This document shows positions 48,457-61,800 of a DNA stretch of 64,000 nt, one piece after another. Location: positions 103,156,001-103,220,000 of the forward strand of contig NC_060207.1 of the NCBI RefSeq assembly GCF_021130785.1. Direction: 5' to 3'. Position 1 is the first letter of the stretch, and each line of letters opens with the position of its first letter. The translations under genes and the position numbers were made by a program. This DNA is from Homalodisca vitripennis (taxonomy: Eukaryota; Arthropoda; Insecta; Hemiptera; Cicadellidae). The notes below the pieces were generated by a model. It did no database searches. It had not been told where the DNA came from and was given only the letters and a program-made list of their open reading frames with translations.

Positions 48457-51400
48457 TTTTAGAGTTAATGTGTTAATGGAGTGCCTGAATCTCTAATAAC
48501 GGAAACATCACTGAACACTGAAAGCTTTTAAAGTAGGGTTGAACAGACCCTAAAGAAACTGGTTTTGATAAGTCTATGGTGATTGGCTTTGGGATAATAC
48601 CTGGAAAGGAAATAACATTTAAATCCCATAAATGGAGCATGTCACAACTAAGTGAATATGATGATATATTCAGCTTGGATACCTTATGGATACCTTGGAT
48701 ACCACCATCCACCTATTGATAAATATTATGAGTACCTGAGGGAGAATTGGGATGGATTGAAATGAGGACAGGTATAGGAAGAAGAGACAGTTTAACATAA
48801 TACCCAGGATGAAGTACACAAAGAGAATTTCAGCATGTTTATAAAAATGCACTTTCATTGCCATTGCCAAAAACAAGACAACGCGCACATGACAACTCCA
48901 TTTATGAAGGCATGAATAATAAATAGCCAGTTGCATTGATTTAATTTTGAACTACCAAAAATTAAAATCCAAAACGTCCTTCACAAACGTTAACTATCAA
49001 CAAAATTCTTAATCCTTTGACAATGGCTGAATAAGAATTAAATGTCTAAGTACTTATGTCAAATTTTGTTTTCAGATGAAGCTGTATTTCATATAAATGT
49101 ATAACTAATGTGACTCACCTATAATATCTAAAGATTTGCGCAACCTAATGTAACTGTATGTGTGCAAGATACTAAAAACAATATTGTGTAATGTAGTTTC
49201 ATCTTATGATAGGCATATTTTCATTCTCTGGATGCATAATAACAGGTAACTTCCAGTTCATTTGGATATGAGGGAGTTGTACACTTTCTAACAAGTAAAA
49301 TAAATTTAACCCTTTCGATCCCAAGATTTTTGTTGGCTGGTGGTTGGGCCATTAGCTAAGCCGACCCTTTTTTCTGTTCTTGGCCACAGCTGGTCTTGTC
49401 TTCTGCGACAACTAGGTTGTTAACCTTGGAGGAAACAGGATTTTTCCGGACATTTGCCATCGTTCAGTGAAACAAGAAATCAGTAACACTACGTTTCGAG
49501 ATCTGCAATCACTTTCGAGAAGACTTCAGGTAATGAACTAAACTAATACATAATTACAAACTAGGTTAAAATAAACAAATCATACCAAAGCGTTGTGGCA
49601 TGCCTAAGTCAGGAATCACAACCACCATGTTGTTTGTTAATAACGAAAGGGCCCATTACTGTCCCCCTTCCTTTTTATGTCCGCCATCTTGTTTTTGTCT
49701 GCCGTGAGGATTGCCATTGGCTAGTGCTCTCTGGTCAGTCGTAGGTGGTTAGTAGACGAATGCAGACGTATTGTGACCTGTATTCTGTAGTTCAGTTTTA
49801 ATGATTAGTGTTGTGTATAGTTTTTTATTAAGTGCATGTTTTTATCAGAAGTACATATCAGAGCCACCTTAATCATCGGGGACATTAATATTGACAGGTT
49901 GAAACCAAATCACAAAAACACAACTTTAGAAGAAGAATTGTCTACACATAACATTACAAGGTATCCTCTGCCAGCTACCCGAATAACCCAAAATACTGCC
50001 ACATCCATTGACTGTGTATGTTATAACACTCCTGAAGAAGATATTAGTGCATACACAATACATACAGGACTATCAGATCATACTGCCCAACTCTGTAGAT
50101 TACACACAATTCATGAGTCAACACATTCTCAAATAACCACAAAAAGAATCATAAATGACCAAAGTCTACAAAATTTAAAATTCTTCCTCTCAGAACAAAA
50201 CTGGGAAAGGATGCACAATGCCCCTGATGCAGAAGGTGCTTTCAATAACTTCAAACCCATCCTACAACTAGCACTCGACACCACATGCCCTCTAAGAAAA
50301 ATTAAAAATATAAGTAAGAAAAAACAGTTGAAGTATCATGATGAAGAAGCCAGAGGTCTTAAAAGTGTATATCTTAGAGCCCTCTATAAATATGAAGCGA
50401 CAGGAAACATTGATGACAAAAGAGACATGGTTGACAAAAAGAGAAGCTATGATCTTAAGTTACGGAGCCTCAGGCAAATTTCCACATCTAATTTCATTGA
50501 ACAATCAGACAATAAACCTAAAGCCCTATGGCAAGTTATCAACAATGGACGAAGAGCTAAGCCGGGAAACACGTCAGAAATTAAAATTAAAGTTGGAGAT
50601 ACGACAATTAATGACCCAGTCAAAATAACTGACCTTTTAAATAAATATTTTTCAGAAATAGCTGACACTACCCTATTACAAAGCAAAGAATTGACAGAAG
50701 ACAATCAAGCAACTATTCACCCATCAACAACTTTTTGCCCAGCAACCTTAACTTTAGCTCCGACAAATTCTGTAGAAGTTGAACATGTCATAAACAGTTT
50801 AAAACATAAGTCATCTGCTGGCATCGATGAGTTCTCTTCAAAAATGGTCAAAAACTGCAAAAAATAACTCACTGCCCCTATTGTGAGCATTATTAATAAA
50901 TCATTTGAATGTGGACAGTTTCCCTCTGCTCTAAAAATAAGCAAAGTTTATCCCAAACACAAAAAGAGCCCAACTACAGATCTCCAGAACTACCGACCAA
51001 TTTCCCTTGTCTCTACTTTCTCCAAAATAAACAGAAAAAAATCGCTCTAGCCATACTAATGCAACACATGATCAAAAACAACTTACTGACTTGATAAACA
51101 GCATGGCTTCCTAAAAAACAAATCTACAACCACAGCTCTGATTGACTTAACTGAATTCGTCATTGACCAAATAGACAATGAGCAGTACGTGTCAGCTGTA
51201 TTTTTGGACTACAGTAAAGCATTTGACTGCTTGGGGCACGAATTACTGTGCAACAAATTGGAAAACCTAGGAGTGAGAGGCTTGGCCAATAAATGGTTTA
51301 AAAGCTACCTAGAGGATCGCTCGCAAATCGTGGAATTACAACACTCACGGAAAGGTCAAGTCTCCACCTATCAATCCAAACCACAACAGATGACAAGAGG

Positions 51401-53785
51401 AGTGCCCCAAGGCTCAGTCCTGGGACCAATACTCTTTCTATTAGTAACAAATGACTTCCCCATAGTAATGCAGAGCCAAAACACAAATACAGTTATGTAT
51501 GCTGATGACACCACACTACTAACTAGCAACAACACAGCTATTGAACAATCCAACCACATAAAAACAGCCACGAATACAGCAATACACTACTGCAATATAA
51601 ACGACCTTGCAATAAATCCCACCAAGACAACCCAAATACACTTCACCACAAAAAAAAAGTCCCCAACGCAGTAGGCATAACAGAATCAAAACACCACATA
51701 AAAACAGCCACGAATACAGCAATACACTACTGCAATATAAACGACCTTGCAATAAATCCCACCAAGACAACCCAAATACACTTCACCACAAAAAAAAAAG
51801 TCCCCAACGCAGTAGGCATAACAGAATCAAAACAAACAAAATTCCTTGGTGTATTGCTCGATAGCAAGTTCACTTGGACAGACCACATCAACCACTTGTC
51901 TAGAAAAATCAGTACAAGCATATATGTCGTCCGAAGAATAAAATGGATTGCAGGACTAGCAGCAGCCAAAACAGCTTATTTTGCATTAGTAGAATCTTAT
52001 ATCCGTTATGGTATACTAGTCTGGGGAGGAACCTCAACCCACAATATCAACCGGGTTCTCCTTGTACAGAAGAAGGCTATCAGAGCATTGGCGAACCTTG
52101 AACCACGTCAAACCTGTCGTCAGGCATTCCAAGACCTAGAGATCATGACAGTTGTATCTCTTTACATACAAGAAAGTATCCTCTATGTGGACAAACTTTC
52201 ACCACCAAAAAACAGAGACTTCCACTCCTACCACACTCGTCATGGCTCAAGCTATAACTTGCCAGTCCATCGCACCACCCTATCAGAGAAAAAACCATCT
52301 TATGCCGGCTGCAGATTTCAAAACCATCTACCTGCATTCATGAAGGACTTCACTGGAGATCGGCTAAGACGAGAATTGAAGGCATGGCTAGTGAGAAGAC
52401 CATTCTACAGCATAAGCGAATTCTTCAAAAATAACAGAGAACCCCTACAATCTGACTAAAGCTGAAATGATTTCTGTTTATTGACAATATTGTAATTCTT
52501 GATGAATGTACAATACAAATATTTTGACTTTGACTTTGACTTTGATAGTTAGTAAAGTTGACAAACAACATGGTGGTTGTGATTCCTGACTTAGGCGTGC
52601 CACAAAACTTTGGTATGATTTATTTATTTTAACCTAGTTTGTAATTAAGTATTAGGTTAGTTCTTTACCTGAAGAAGAGATCAGATTGCAGATCACGAAA
52701 CGTAGTTTTACTGATTTCTTGTTTCACTGAACAATGGCAAATGTCCGGAAAAATCCTGTTTCCTTCACAATCCTTCCATTGTCAAAAATTACCTTCAAAC
52801 AAAGAATTGTTAACCTTGTTGCTAGATCAGTTGTTTGATTACTGGTCTTTACTTGTTGCTTTTAGAGTGAATAGCAAGATGATTTTTATCTTGCACATCT
52901 CCATCATCGGTCTTCGGGTGAAGACATTGAATACTTCCATGGACAGAGATTTTGCTTCGTTCTTCAAAGCTGGCTGCCCTGCTCCCTACAGCTCCCGGCA
53001 GTGTTACTTTAAGTCCTTCCAGAAGAGGTCCACGTACCTCGTAGTTTATTATAGGGCCCAGTAGACAATTCCAAATTCTGTGAAATCTACCCTTAAAGCA
53101 ACCTTTAACAATGCAGTATCTAATGTTTATAATTTGAGTACTTTAGTGGACACTTAATATTAAATCTAAATAAATCCTTACCTCTAGAAAGATGTCTATC
53201 TGTGATCTTGGGTAGAGTTCAGTACGAATTGCTGCAGTAAGGGCTTGCCTCAAGTGCATGGTCATTTCCTGAGATTTGCGATCCCCACGTGGTCGCCGCT
53301 TCCTCTCCCCAGTGCTGAATGTGGCCATGCTGTACTGACAGTTGACTAGCACAGCATCGTGAATCGCCTTCTGACCTCTTCCTCTTACCTGTACATGTTA
53401 TTTATTTCATGGAATAAATGTTAATCAATACAATTTCACCACACAAATTACGAAATAGAGTAGGGAAAGATATGTTCTTACCTCTTATATTAGAGTTTGC
53501 TGTACACTATAATGTTCCATAGTTTTTGTGGAGATATCTATAAATTGCTAATCCAAGTTTGGCAAAATAAAATGCAAACATAGGAGTATTACGTATTCAA
53601 GAGCACTACTGGAGGGCGTCCAAAGAAATAATGAGGCTACAATCTTAGTGCTTTCTTAATCCAGGGCAACAAGGATAATTCATATGTGGCACTGTAATAC
53701 ATTAGACCGAAAATTAATGTACATGGCCGGAATAGACACTTGTAGACCGTTTGTTGATAAATAAGCATAGATGTAGGGCTCCTCA

Positions 53786-53840
<55 letters not shown>

Positions 53841-56800
53841 ACATTTTCTTTATCTGGTCAACGAGCAACCTCAACTTATCACATTGAAGTACACTAAACT
53901 AGAATTGAATTTAAATGGCCGGAAGTTGACGCTTTTTGATAAAAACAGGTTTCTGGGACCTTTATATATGTATATGTTTTCTTGATCGGGGCATCAGGGC
54001 AGGCAAACTCAACTGTGGCGTCAGAAACAAAATTGTTTCTAATCAAAAATGTATACTCTTACACAAGCAAAATCTGATATAAGACTCAGTAACATTTTAT
54101 TTTACCTTTGAATCTCTTAACCATGGGCACTAAAATAATAACTATTATTGACATATGACCTTATGGAGTGAGTCATATGGATACGTATATGACTACTTCT
54201 GTTTCAAAAGTTTCATAAGGCTCTATTATATTACATCATAAATTCTTTGAATAAGAAGATTATCCTCTTTAATATTTAAAAATCCCATGCGAAGGTTAGG
54301 GACCACTTCCTGTCAAGATGCATGAGGAAGGATTTTGGGCATTAATATCAGTAATCTCCTTGAAAGAAGGGGAAGCCAGCTCTATACCTGCCTCTCCAGT
54401 CTAAGAGTTAAGGGGGCATAATGCTTATGTATAGGCTAGCAATTGTCTTAAACACTTACGGAGCCCTATCAACTCCCAAAGTCATCCCCTGCAATAAACT
54501 AATCCTATTGATCTACCATTGCACCCAAATATCTTAACATTTGCTGTTAGTGATGTGCCGCTCCTGGACATCCATAGGGTTTTCCAGATTTAAGTAACAA
54601 TCGGTTTTTGCTGTACCCAATCAGGTTCAATTGGAAGGTTTGCCTTCTAGGCAAAGTTACCAAAAATTCGATATTAAGCTAAACAATCATTTAGTAAGTG
54701 ATAAAATAGTTTGAACTTTTGTACATATTGTATACAGGGAAAGTAATAGGACTGAGTCAATTAAACAAAATTTATTGAGTAAATCGTTACGATTCTTTAA
54801 AAACTTTCAAAATAGGCTTCTTCTGCGTCGATGCAGCGCTCCCAGCGCGATTTCCAATCATTGAAGGCACCACAGAAGGCTTTCTCCACAATAGCCTTGA
54901 GAGCCGCGGGGCCAGCTGCTTGGATCTCCTCTGTCGTCTCAAAATGCTTGCCTTTTCAGGCGAGGAAACAAAAAAAAGTCTGGTGGGGCCACATCTGGGT
55001 TGTAGGGCGGCTGTGGAAGAGTTGAGATGCCGGCCTTGGTCAGGTAGCTGTTCACAAGAAAGGCGGTGTGAGCCGCAATTTCTGGTCGCCAGCGAGCACT
55101 TTTGGGACTATCTTCGCACACACTTTGTACATGTTCAAATACTCCATCACAATTTCATGAACCACAGATTTCGGTAAATGTAACAGCTGGGCAATTAAAC
55201 GAATACTTAGTCGACGGTCTGAGTTCAAAACTTTGCGCACACGAGTCACATTGTTGGTGTTTGTCGAAGTCGAAGGTCTTCCAGCACGGTCTTCATCAGC
55301 GACCTCTTCCCGGCCCTCCAAAAAGGCCTGGTGCCACCGAAACACATCACTTCTTGCTAAAGCAACATCTGGGTAAGCCTGATTGATTATATCAAATGTC
55401 TCTGTCGCAAATTTACCGAGTTTCACACTGAATCTAATCGTGTACCTCTTCTCTAACGAACGCTGCATTTTCGGCTTGCACCACTCACAGAAAGACGTCA
55501 CGTGAAAATGCCTGTCCTGACTCTTCAGGTGCTCGGAGACAACTGAACAGCCGCTTGTTCGGTAGCTAGGAACGTCCTCTACCGAATCCAGTCGGTGCAC
55601 GCACGCTCCGAAGTACAGTCTCGGCGAAAGAAAATCAGTCCTATTACTTTCCGGACAAACCTTGTATGCTACTGAAAGCTTAAATATAGTTAAAACACAA
55701 TATGGTAATAGAATGTGTGGCTAGGTGTAATTATAATAAATCATATCACAAGACAAAATATTTAGGCTACTATACGTGTTATAAAAGTCCGGATGAAAAC
55801 AAAATGAATTAGATTTCTACTGCAATAAGTAAATGGACTTTTATTTAATATTAATTACTACTAATAATCTAAAACACTGTTTTTATTAAAAGGCAAAGAG
55901 ATTGCCATCAACAAAGTATGGGCGAAATTAGTAGGCTATAAATGTAATTTTAATAAAAAGACATACACAATTAAATTGGCGTTAATTAAAATACTGGGGA
56001 GATTAGTTATGAAACTTATTTTTAATACTAAATGTTATGAAGCAGCCTTGTATACTACCGTTTGGCTATATCAAAAACACTAAATTACTATTGTCTATTA
56101 GCAAACAATAAATTTATTTAATCTACCACATGTAAAAAAATAAGTAGTAATGAAAAATCCTCTTATTTTTTTACTTATTCTTGAAAAATGAAAGAGGCAC
56201 TTTTTCCCTAGTTTAAGATTGAGGTACCAAAACACGCTTCACATCTCTTTACTTTGAATGGCACTTAAAATGTTTAAGTAAGACAACATATTATATATTT
56301 ATTTTTAGTTCTTTCAGTCAAAATTTAATTAATTTCTGTACTCTTTCAACACATTTCTTATATACTGTAGCAAAAGTTACTAGCAGTAGATTATCCAAGT
56401 ACAGTTATTATTATAAAATTATTTATAAATTATATTGTGCTATTTGGAATCTAAGAATAAAAACTCAAAGTTTAAAAGATATGTCTAAAAAAAGTATTAT
56501 ATATTAATTTTTACAATATAAATACAAATAAATTACTTTTACATACCTTAGGCACAAATGCTTTGGTAAAGCTAAATGTAAGGGAGAGTAAACACTGAAT
56601 TATAAAATAAGGGTAAATGTGAAATTAATGGCCAGAGTTATTAACCTATTGCTCTCATCCTCCTGAACAAAACAATATAACATTTCAAGGGGTGACAATG
56701 ACAAATAACTAAGTTATAGAACATTACAAGTGGGACTGCTTTATTTCTTGTGTGGAGTAATATATCCTGTTCTATATTTGTATTGGGTGTAACATGGTCT

Positions 56801-57612
56801 TGTGATCATGAGTCAACCTCGTATTGGTTGCTGATGACATCAGCAGTTACGCCATCTTTGTATACAAAAATTAACAATAATGCTGAAATCAGGACAATTT
56901 TACCCAAATTAAAATTGTTATTGTTAATTTAGATCTTCAGAGATTAAAACAGAGATAAATATCGGGCTATGGCAGCCTGTGCTGTCCCGCGGTGATAGCA
57001 ACATATAAACATCATCCCTTGAAATAGTACCTATCATTAAAAGATCACATTCTAAATGGTCTGATCACGAATGCTGCTGAAAAGTAAATAAATATTGGTA
57101 AAGCAAATCTCATTACTGGGTAACGATATGGATAAAAATAAATTTAAAAATAATTCAAACAAATTTAACAAAACTTTCTACAAACAAATAAATAATATAA
57201 AATATATAAAAATGAAACTGTTCGTGTGTAACAGCATCACTCACAAACGGCTGGACGGATTCGCCTAATTTTTTTTTTAATTTGTTCGTCTTGATCTGTA
57301 GAAGGTTATAGGATACTTTTTATCCCTTTCCCGATTCAGGATTCCGCCCCACTGGTTACAGAAATACCCGTAAGAAATGCATTGCAGCAAACATATGTTA
57401 TTAAGTGAAAGAGTCTTTTCAAATTTTTAATCAGCTGTTCTTTGTAAACATATATAATGCGACAAAAAATTGTTGTTATTTTTGACAGTAACTAAGTAAA
57501 CATAAATATTTTTGACGTTTCTATGTAAACAAACATTTTTTGACATTTACAACGTGGTTATGAAAGTTGGTATATGCCGAAGAGTAGATTTTTATTTGGA
57601 TGAGCATATCCT

Positions 57613-57652
<40 letters not shown>

Positions 57653-58798
57653 ATGAATGTTTGTATGTATGTCCGTTATAGAATCGTAAACTATTTGACC
57701 GATCATTATGAAAATTTGTATGTATATGTATTTTTCGACGGAGAAGGTTTATATGTCCTTTTGATGTATCTCGCCATCAGGGGACACTGCAAAAGTTAAA
57801 AGTTGTGTAGTACGAGACAGTTAAGTATATTAAATAGCGAAAAACTATTTGAAGGCGCTAAGCTTTGATGTATATTTGTCTTCAAAACACATTTCTGCTT
57901 GAACTTAAAGCTTGAGTGTTAGACCATTTTATAATAAAGTACATGATTGTAGACAATGGCTATAAACATACACTTTTGACAGATTTTCTTGATCGTGGCA
58001 ACAATACAAACTCTACATCGTCGTTGGAAATATAATTCACTTGAACCAGAAGTGCACATACACGTGTAAAGCTTACGAAAAGCGTGCGAAGCCGCGGGAA
58101 ACAGCTAGTATAAAAACAAACATAAGTTTAATAAATAAGCAAAACTAACGTAACAATAACTTCCTATTTTTGTATGTATGTACAATCTACTTACAAATAG
58201 TTCCGATCACATAAAATACCTTTTCTCTATTTAAAAACAACACATGAATGTACATTGAACTCATACTCTCATTCTGAAAAACACGATGACCAATTAAAGA
58301 GGAATGTATTAAGTTAATTTTCTAATATTTTTAGGTAATCCAATATGTAAATAACTTTCAAAAGTAATTGACGTATTAGAGTTAACATGCTGCAGTAGAC
58401 AAATAGTGAATGTGCTCGTGAGAATCTTCGTCTGCGATATAGGAGTAAGACAATCAATATTTTCACGGATAGTCAGGCAGCACTGATGGCGCTGGACTCT
58501 TGTTCAGCATTCACATTCACTGACGCCATGGTTATCCATGAAGCAGTGAAGGCTACTGCACAGGACAGTTGTTGGTGCTGTACTAAGCTGGTCACAGAAA
58601 ACTCAGATAAGCTATCAAACCCAGAAAACACTGAAAATTATAGATAACAAAAACACAGTACACAAATATAACATGTCATTGCTGCAGTATAATAAGCAGC
58701 CACCAACACAACTGGTTTATGATTATCGAATGATTCGAATCATCAATATTTATGACCATCCAAAAAGACTGGAAGCAAAATGTCAGAAATAATAACGT

Positions 58799-58832
<34 letters not shown>

Positions 58833-61800
58833 CAAAATATATATTGTAAATATATATATATATATATACAATTTTTCAAAATTATAATATAATATATAAT
58901 TTATAAAATTACAACAAAACATAACATTTACTTACTTTATGTATTTACAAAGATAAACGTGACTGCTTGTGAAACAAAGAAGACATGTACATCACTGTTT
59001 TTGCCGCCATTAATCAATAACGAAACACATGATTTTAATTTTGAATTTATTTCCAAACACGATTTTACTTTGAACTAATTTTGAGTGAAAATGTAGAACT
59101 GAATTAAGTTTTAGGCTTTTAAAATCGTATTATAGTGAAGCTATACTTTTATATGTAAAATGTATTTGTTCAGATTACATAAAATAACTAAACCTTATTT
59201 AAATGACGTTTAAGCAGTAGTACTTACGATTCTTCTTCTATGGGGTGGCCTAATGCCATGCACTTAAGCTTCAATGGCCTTTTGCGCACCCCAGTTGCAC
59301 ACTATGAGGCCTCCAATCTATGATTTCAGCAATTCCACAAACCGCCGAAAACAACCTATCAGGTCCTCCTGGGGAAATTCACCATCCTTGTCCAAACTAT
59401 CAAAGATGGCATACCGCTCCCTTGCTATTGAAGGATAATCAAAGCGCAAGTGTTCAGCAGTTTCATCCTGCTCATCACACATTCTACAGAGCGGATCCTC
59501 CTGAAGGATGAAGCATCCGACTCTGTGAAGATGCTTCCTCAGGTGACCATGTCCCGTGATCAGACTATAACCCGAGAAGACATTGATCTATTTAGTGAAA
59601 GAAGGTCAGACGCCACTCTGGAGGCGACTGTAGTACCATTCTCATGCCCGGATGCTATCTCCACCTTCTCTCATGTTCAGCGCGAACCCATTTCAAGACA
59701 GCCCCAAAGGATTCACACCTTGGAATACCGCAAAACAGTTGAGGGCCTGTCATAATTGACGCTAAGCTCTGGTTTATGACCAGGAACCCAACAAACAGTC
59801 ACATTGTTGATTCTGGCAAAGGGAAGAAACAACTTAATAGCAATCCCAGACAAGTTTGGATTTGAACTCACAAGAGTCCAGCGCCATCAGTGCTGCCTGG
59901 CTATTCGTGAAAATATTGATCATCTTACTCCTATATTGCAGACAAAGATTCTCACGAGTACATTCCATAATGGATGCGACCTCCACCTGAAAATCTGTAG
60001 GATAAAGACCCATAGGGACCACCAGCCCCCTGCATAGCCTCACCCCCACAATTCCAGCGCCTGTGCCACTTTTTGTTTTAGAGCTGTCTGTAAACCATTC
60101 AAGCTCAGTTGGTGGAAGAGGTTTCCTTCCCTTTGACCAATCATCCCTAGGAGGTATCACAATCCTAAAAGGTTTGTCAAAGGGCAATTTTTGTAGCATC
60201 TGATCAGAGATCATGTGCACAGCATCCCCCTGAATCAGGATTCTAATTCTACAGAGCTGCAGCCAGACCAGAGTCCCGCGATTACTTTGGCCAATCTGAA
60301 ATGGTATTTCTACAGGTCCTGATGCCGTCAAAAGTACATTCATTAATGAAAAGAGTAATAGTTTAGATAAAATTCATTTTAGTTGTGAAAGAGTAATAGA
60401 TTTCACAACTAAAATAGTACATGATTTTTTTATTATATTCATAATACCAAATTTAGAATGTTCAAAACAAATCTTCTCAAGATCGTTTTCAGATACGTTG
60501 TGTTTGTTCTTACTTTTCTTGTACCGAAATACTACTTGATTTCCACTTTTAACTCTAGTTTTCATCTCGTCAATAAAAAGGTGGACAATTCAGATTTAAA
60601 GGAGCAAAGTCATTATCTTGTAACCATTATAACATTGCTCAATGTTTATAAAAACATTCTGAGCCAATATCTGCCTATTCATTGCCATTGATCTTGTCGT
60701 TGTCACTAGCCTTCTCCTACATAAACGAGGAGAAGGCTACCTCCAATCGTCCCTACGAGGTATCACAATCCTAAAACATTTGTCAAAGGGCAATTTTTCT
60801 GGCATCTGATCAGAGATCATGTTTACAGCATCCCCCTGAATCAGGGTGCTAATTCTACAGTGCCCACTGCTGCAGCCCGACCAGAGTCCCGCGATTACTT
60901 TGGCCAATCTGAATTGGTATTTCTGTAGGTCCTGATGCCGTCAAAAGTACATTCATTAATGAAAAGAGTAATAGTTTCTTTGATTTCAACTAAAATAGTA
61001 CATAATTTTTTATTATATTCATAATACCAAATTTGGAATTTTCAAAACAAATCTTCTCAAGATCGTTTTCAGATACGTCATGTTTGTGCTTACTTTTCTT
61101 GTACCGAAACACTACTTGATTTCCACTTTTAATTCTAGTTTTCATCTCGTCAATAAAAAGGTGGACAATTCAGATTTAAAGGAGCAAAGTCATTATCTTG
61201 TAACCATTAGAACATTGCTCAGTGTTTATAAAAACATTCTCAGCCAATATCTGCCTATTCATTGCTATTGTTCTTGTTGTTGTCACTAGCCTTCTCCTAC
61301 ATAAACGAAATAACAACAGCTGGTGATGGCATCACTAGTCTAAATAAAGAAAGGCGTCAATGATTATACCTTTTAGTGCCATCACTTATTTGGTGGTATG
61401 GCCAAAAACGCCAAGGCCTATTTTAGCTAAAATGCATAGTTTTACATTAACCATTATAACTTTTTTATTTTTAGAGATAATTTCAATAAGTTTGTTTGGT
61501 TTTTTAATTTAATAAATTGTATTTAATTAAATACCAGTACCATAAGACTACATAAATTTTTCAAAAATAAAATAAAATAATAAAAAAAACTATTAATGCT
61601 TTGATGAGCACAAACATATTTCCAAAAAAATATGAGCCAGGCTTGAACAACTTCCCTTTAATCCTAACATACTTTCTAATATGGTTCCAAATTTGAAGGC
61701 CCTACCTTGAAATATTCAGCAGATATTATGGGTTTTATAAAATCAGTTCAAAATTGAAATTTTGGTCAATGTCAGGATATTCTTGAAAATTTCACTGATT

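Larger units (their letters stand above)
49836..52545 (+). mobile_element. 5'-truncated CR1/Jockey-like LINE inside the foldback element
   Basis: It begins within the endonuclease (LIIGDINIDRL) and ends after a 3' region with tandem ttgact(t) units at 52520-52545 (gactttgactttgactttg), a typical LINE microsatellite tail. A possible target duplication is atagtt (about 49818 and 52545). Same general family as the LINE at 40728-44560. Confidence 0.75.
49429..52806 (+). mobile_element. Element with ~207-bp inverted arms and 12-bp target duplication, carrying a LINE
   Basis: The arms 49431-49638 and 52558-52763 are inverted copies, roughly nine in ten bases alike by eye (ggaaacaggatttttccgg outward; accaccatgttgtttgt inward). 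The right arm is followed by a 43-bp unpaired tail (ttcacaatccttccattgtc ... caaacaaagaa), like the other family members. The 12-mer ttgttaaccttg flanks it at 49417-49428 and 52807-52818. The loop between arms holds ~0.2 kb of unknown sequence (49639-49835) and a LINE inserted later. An unnamed retroposon or foldback element. Confidence 0.75.

Noticed and set aside
49429..52806. Ordinary DNA transposon with long terminal inverted repeats
   Set aside because: Only one end has the unpaired 43-bp tail, and related copies have 10- to 12-bp duplications and may lack the inverted 5' end, so a retroposon reading fits better; not fully excluded.
52741..53064. 107-residue plus-strand frame
   Set aside because: It starts inside the foldback arm and has no recognised family.
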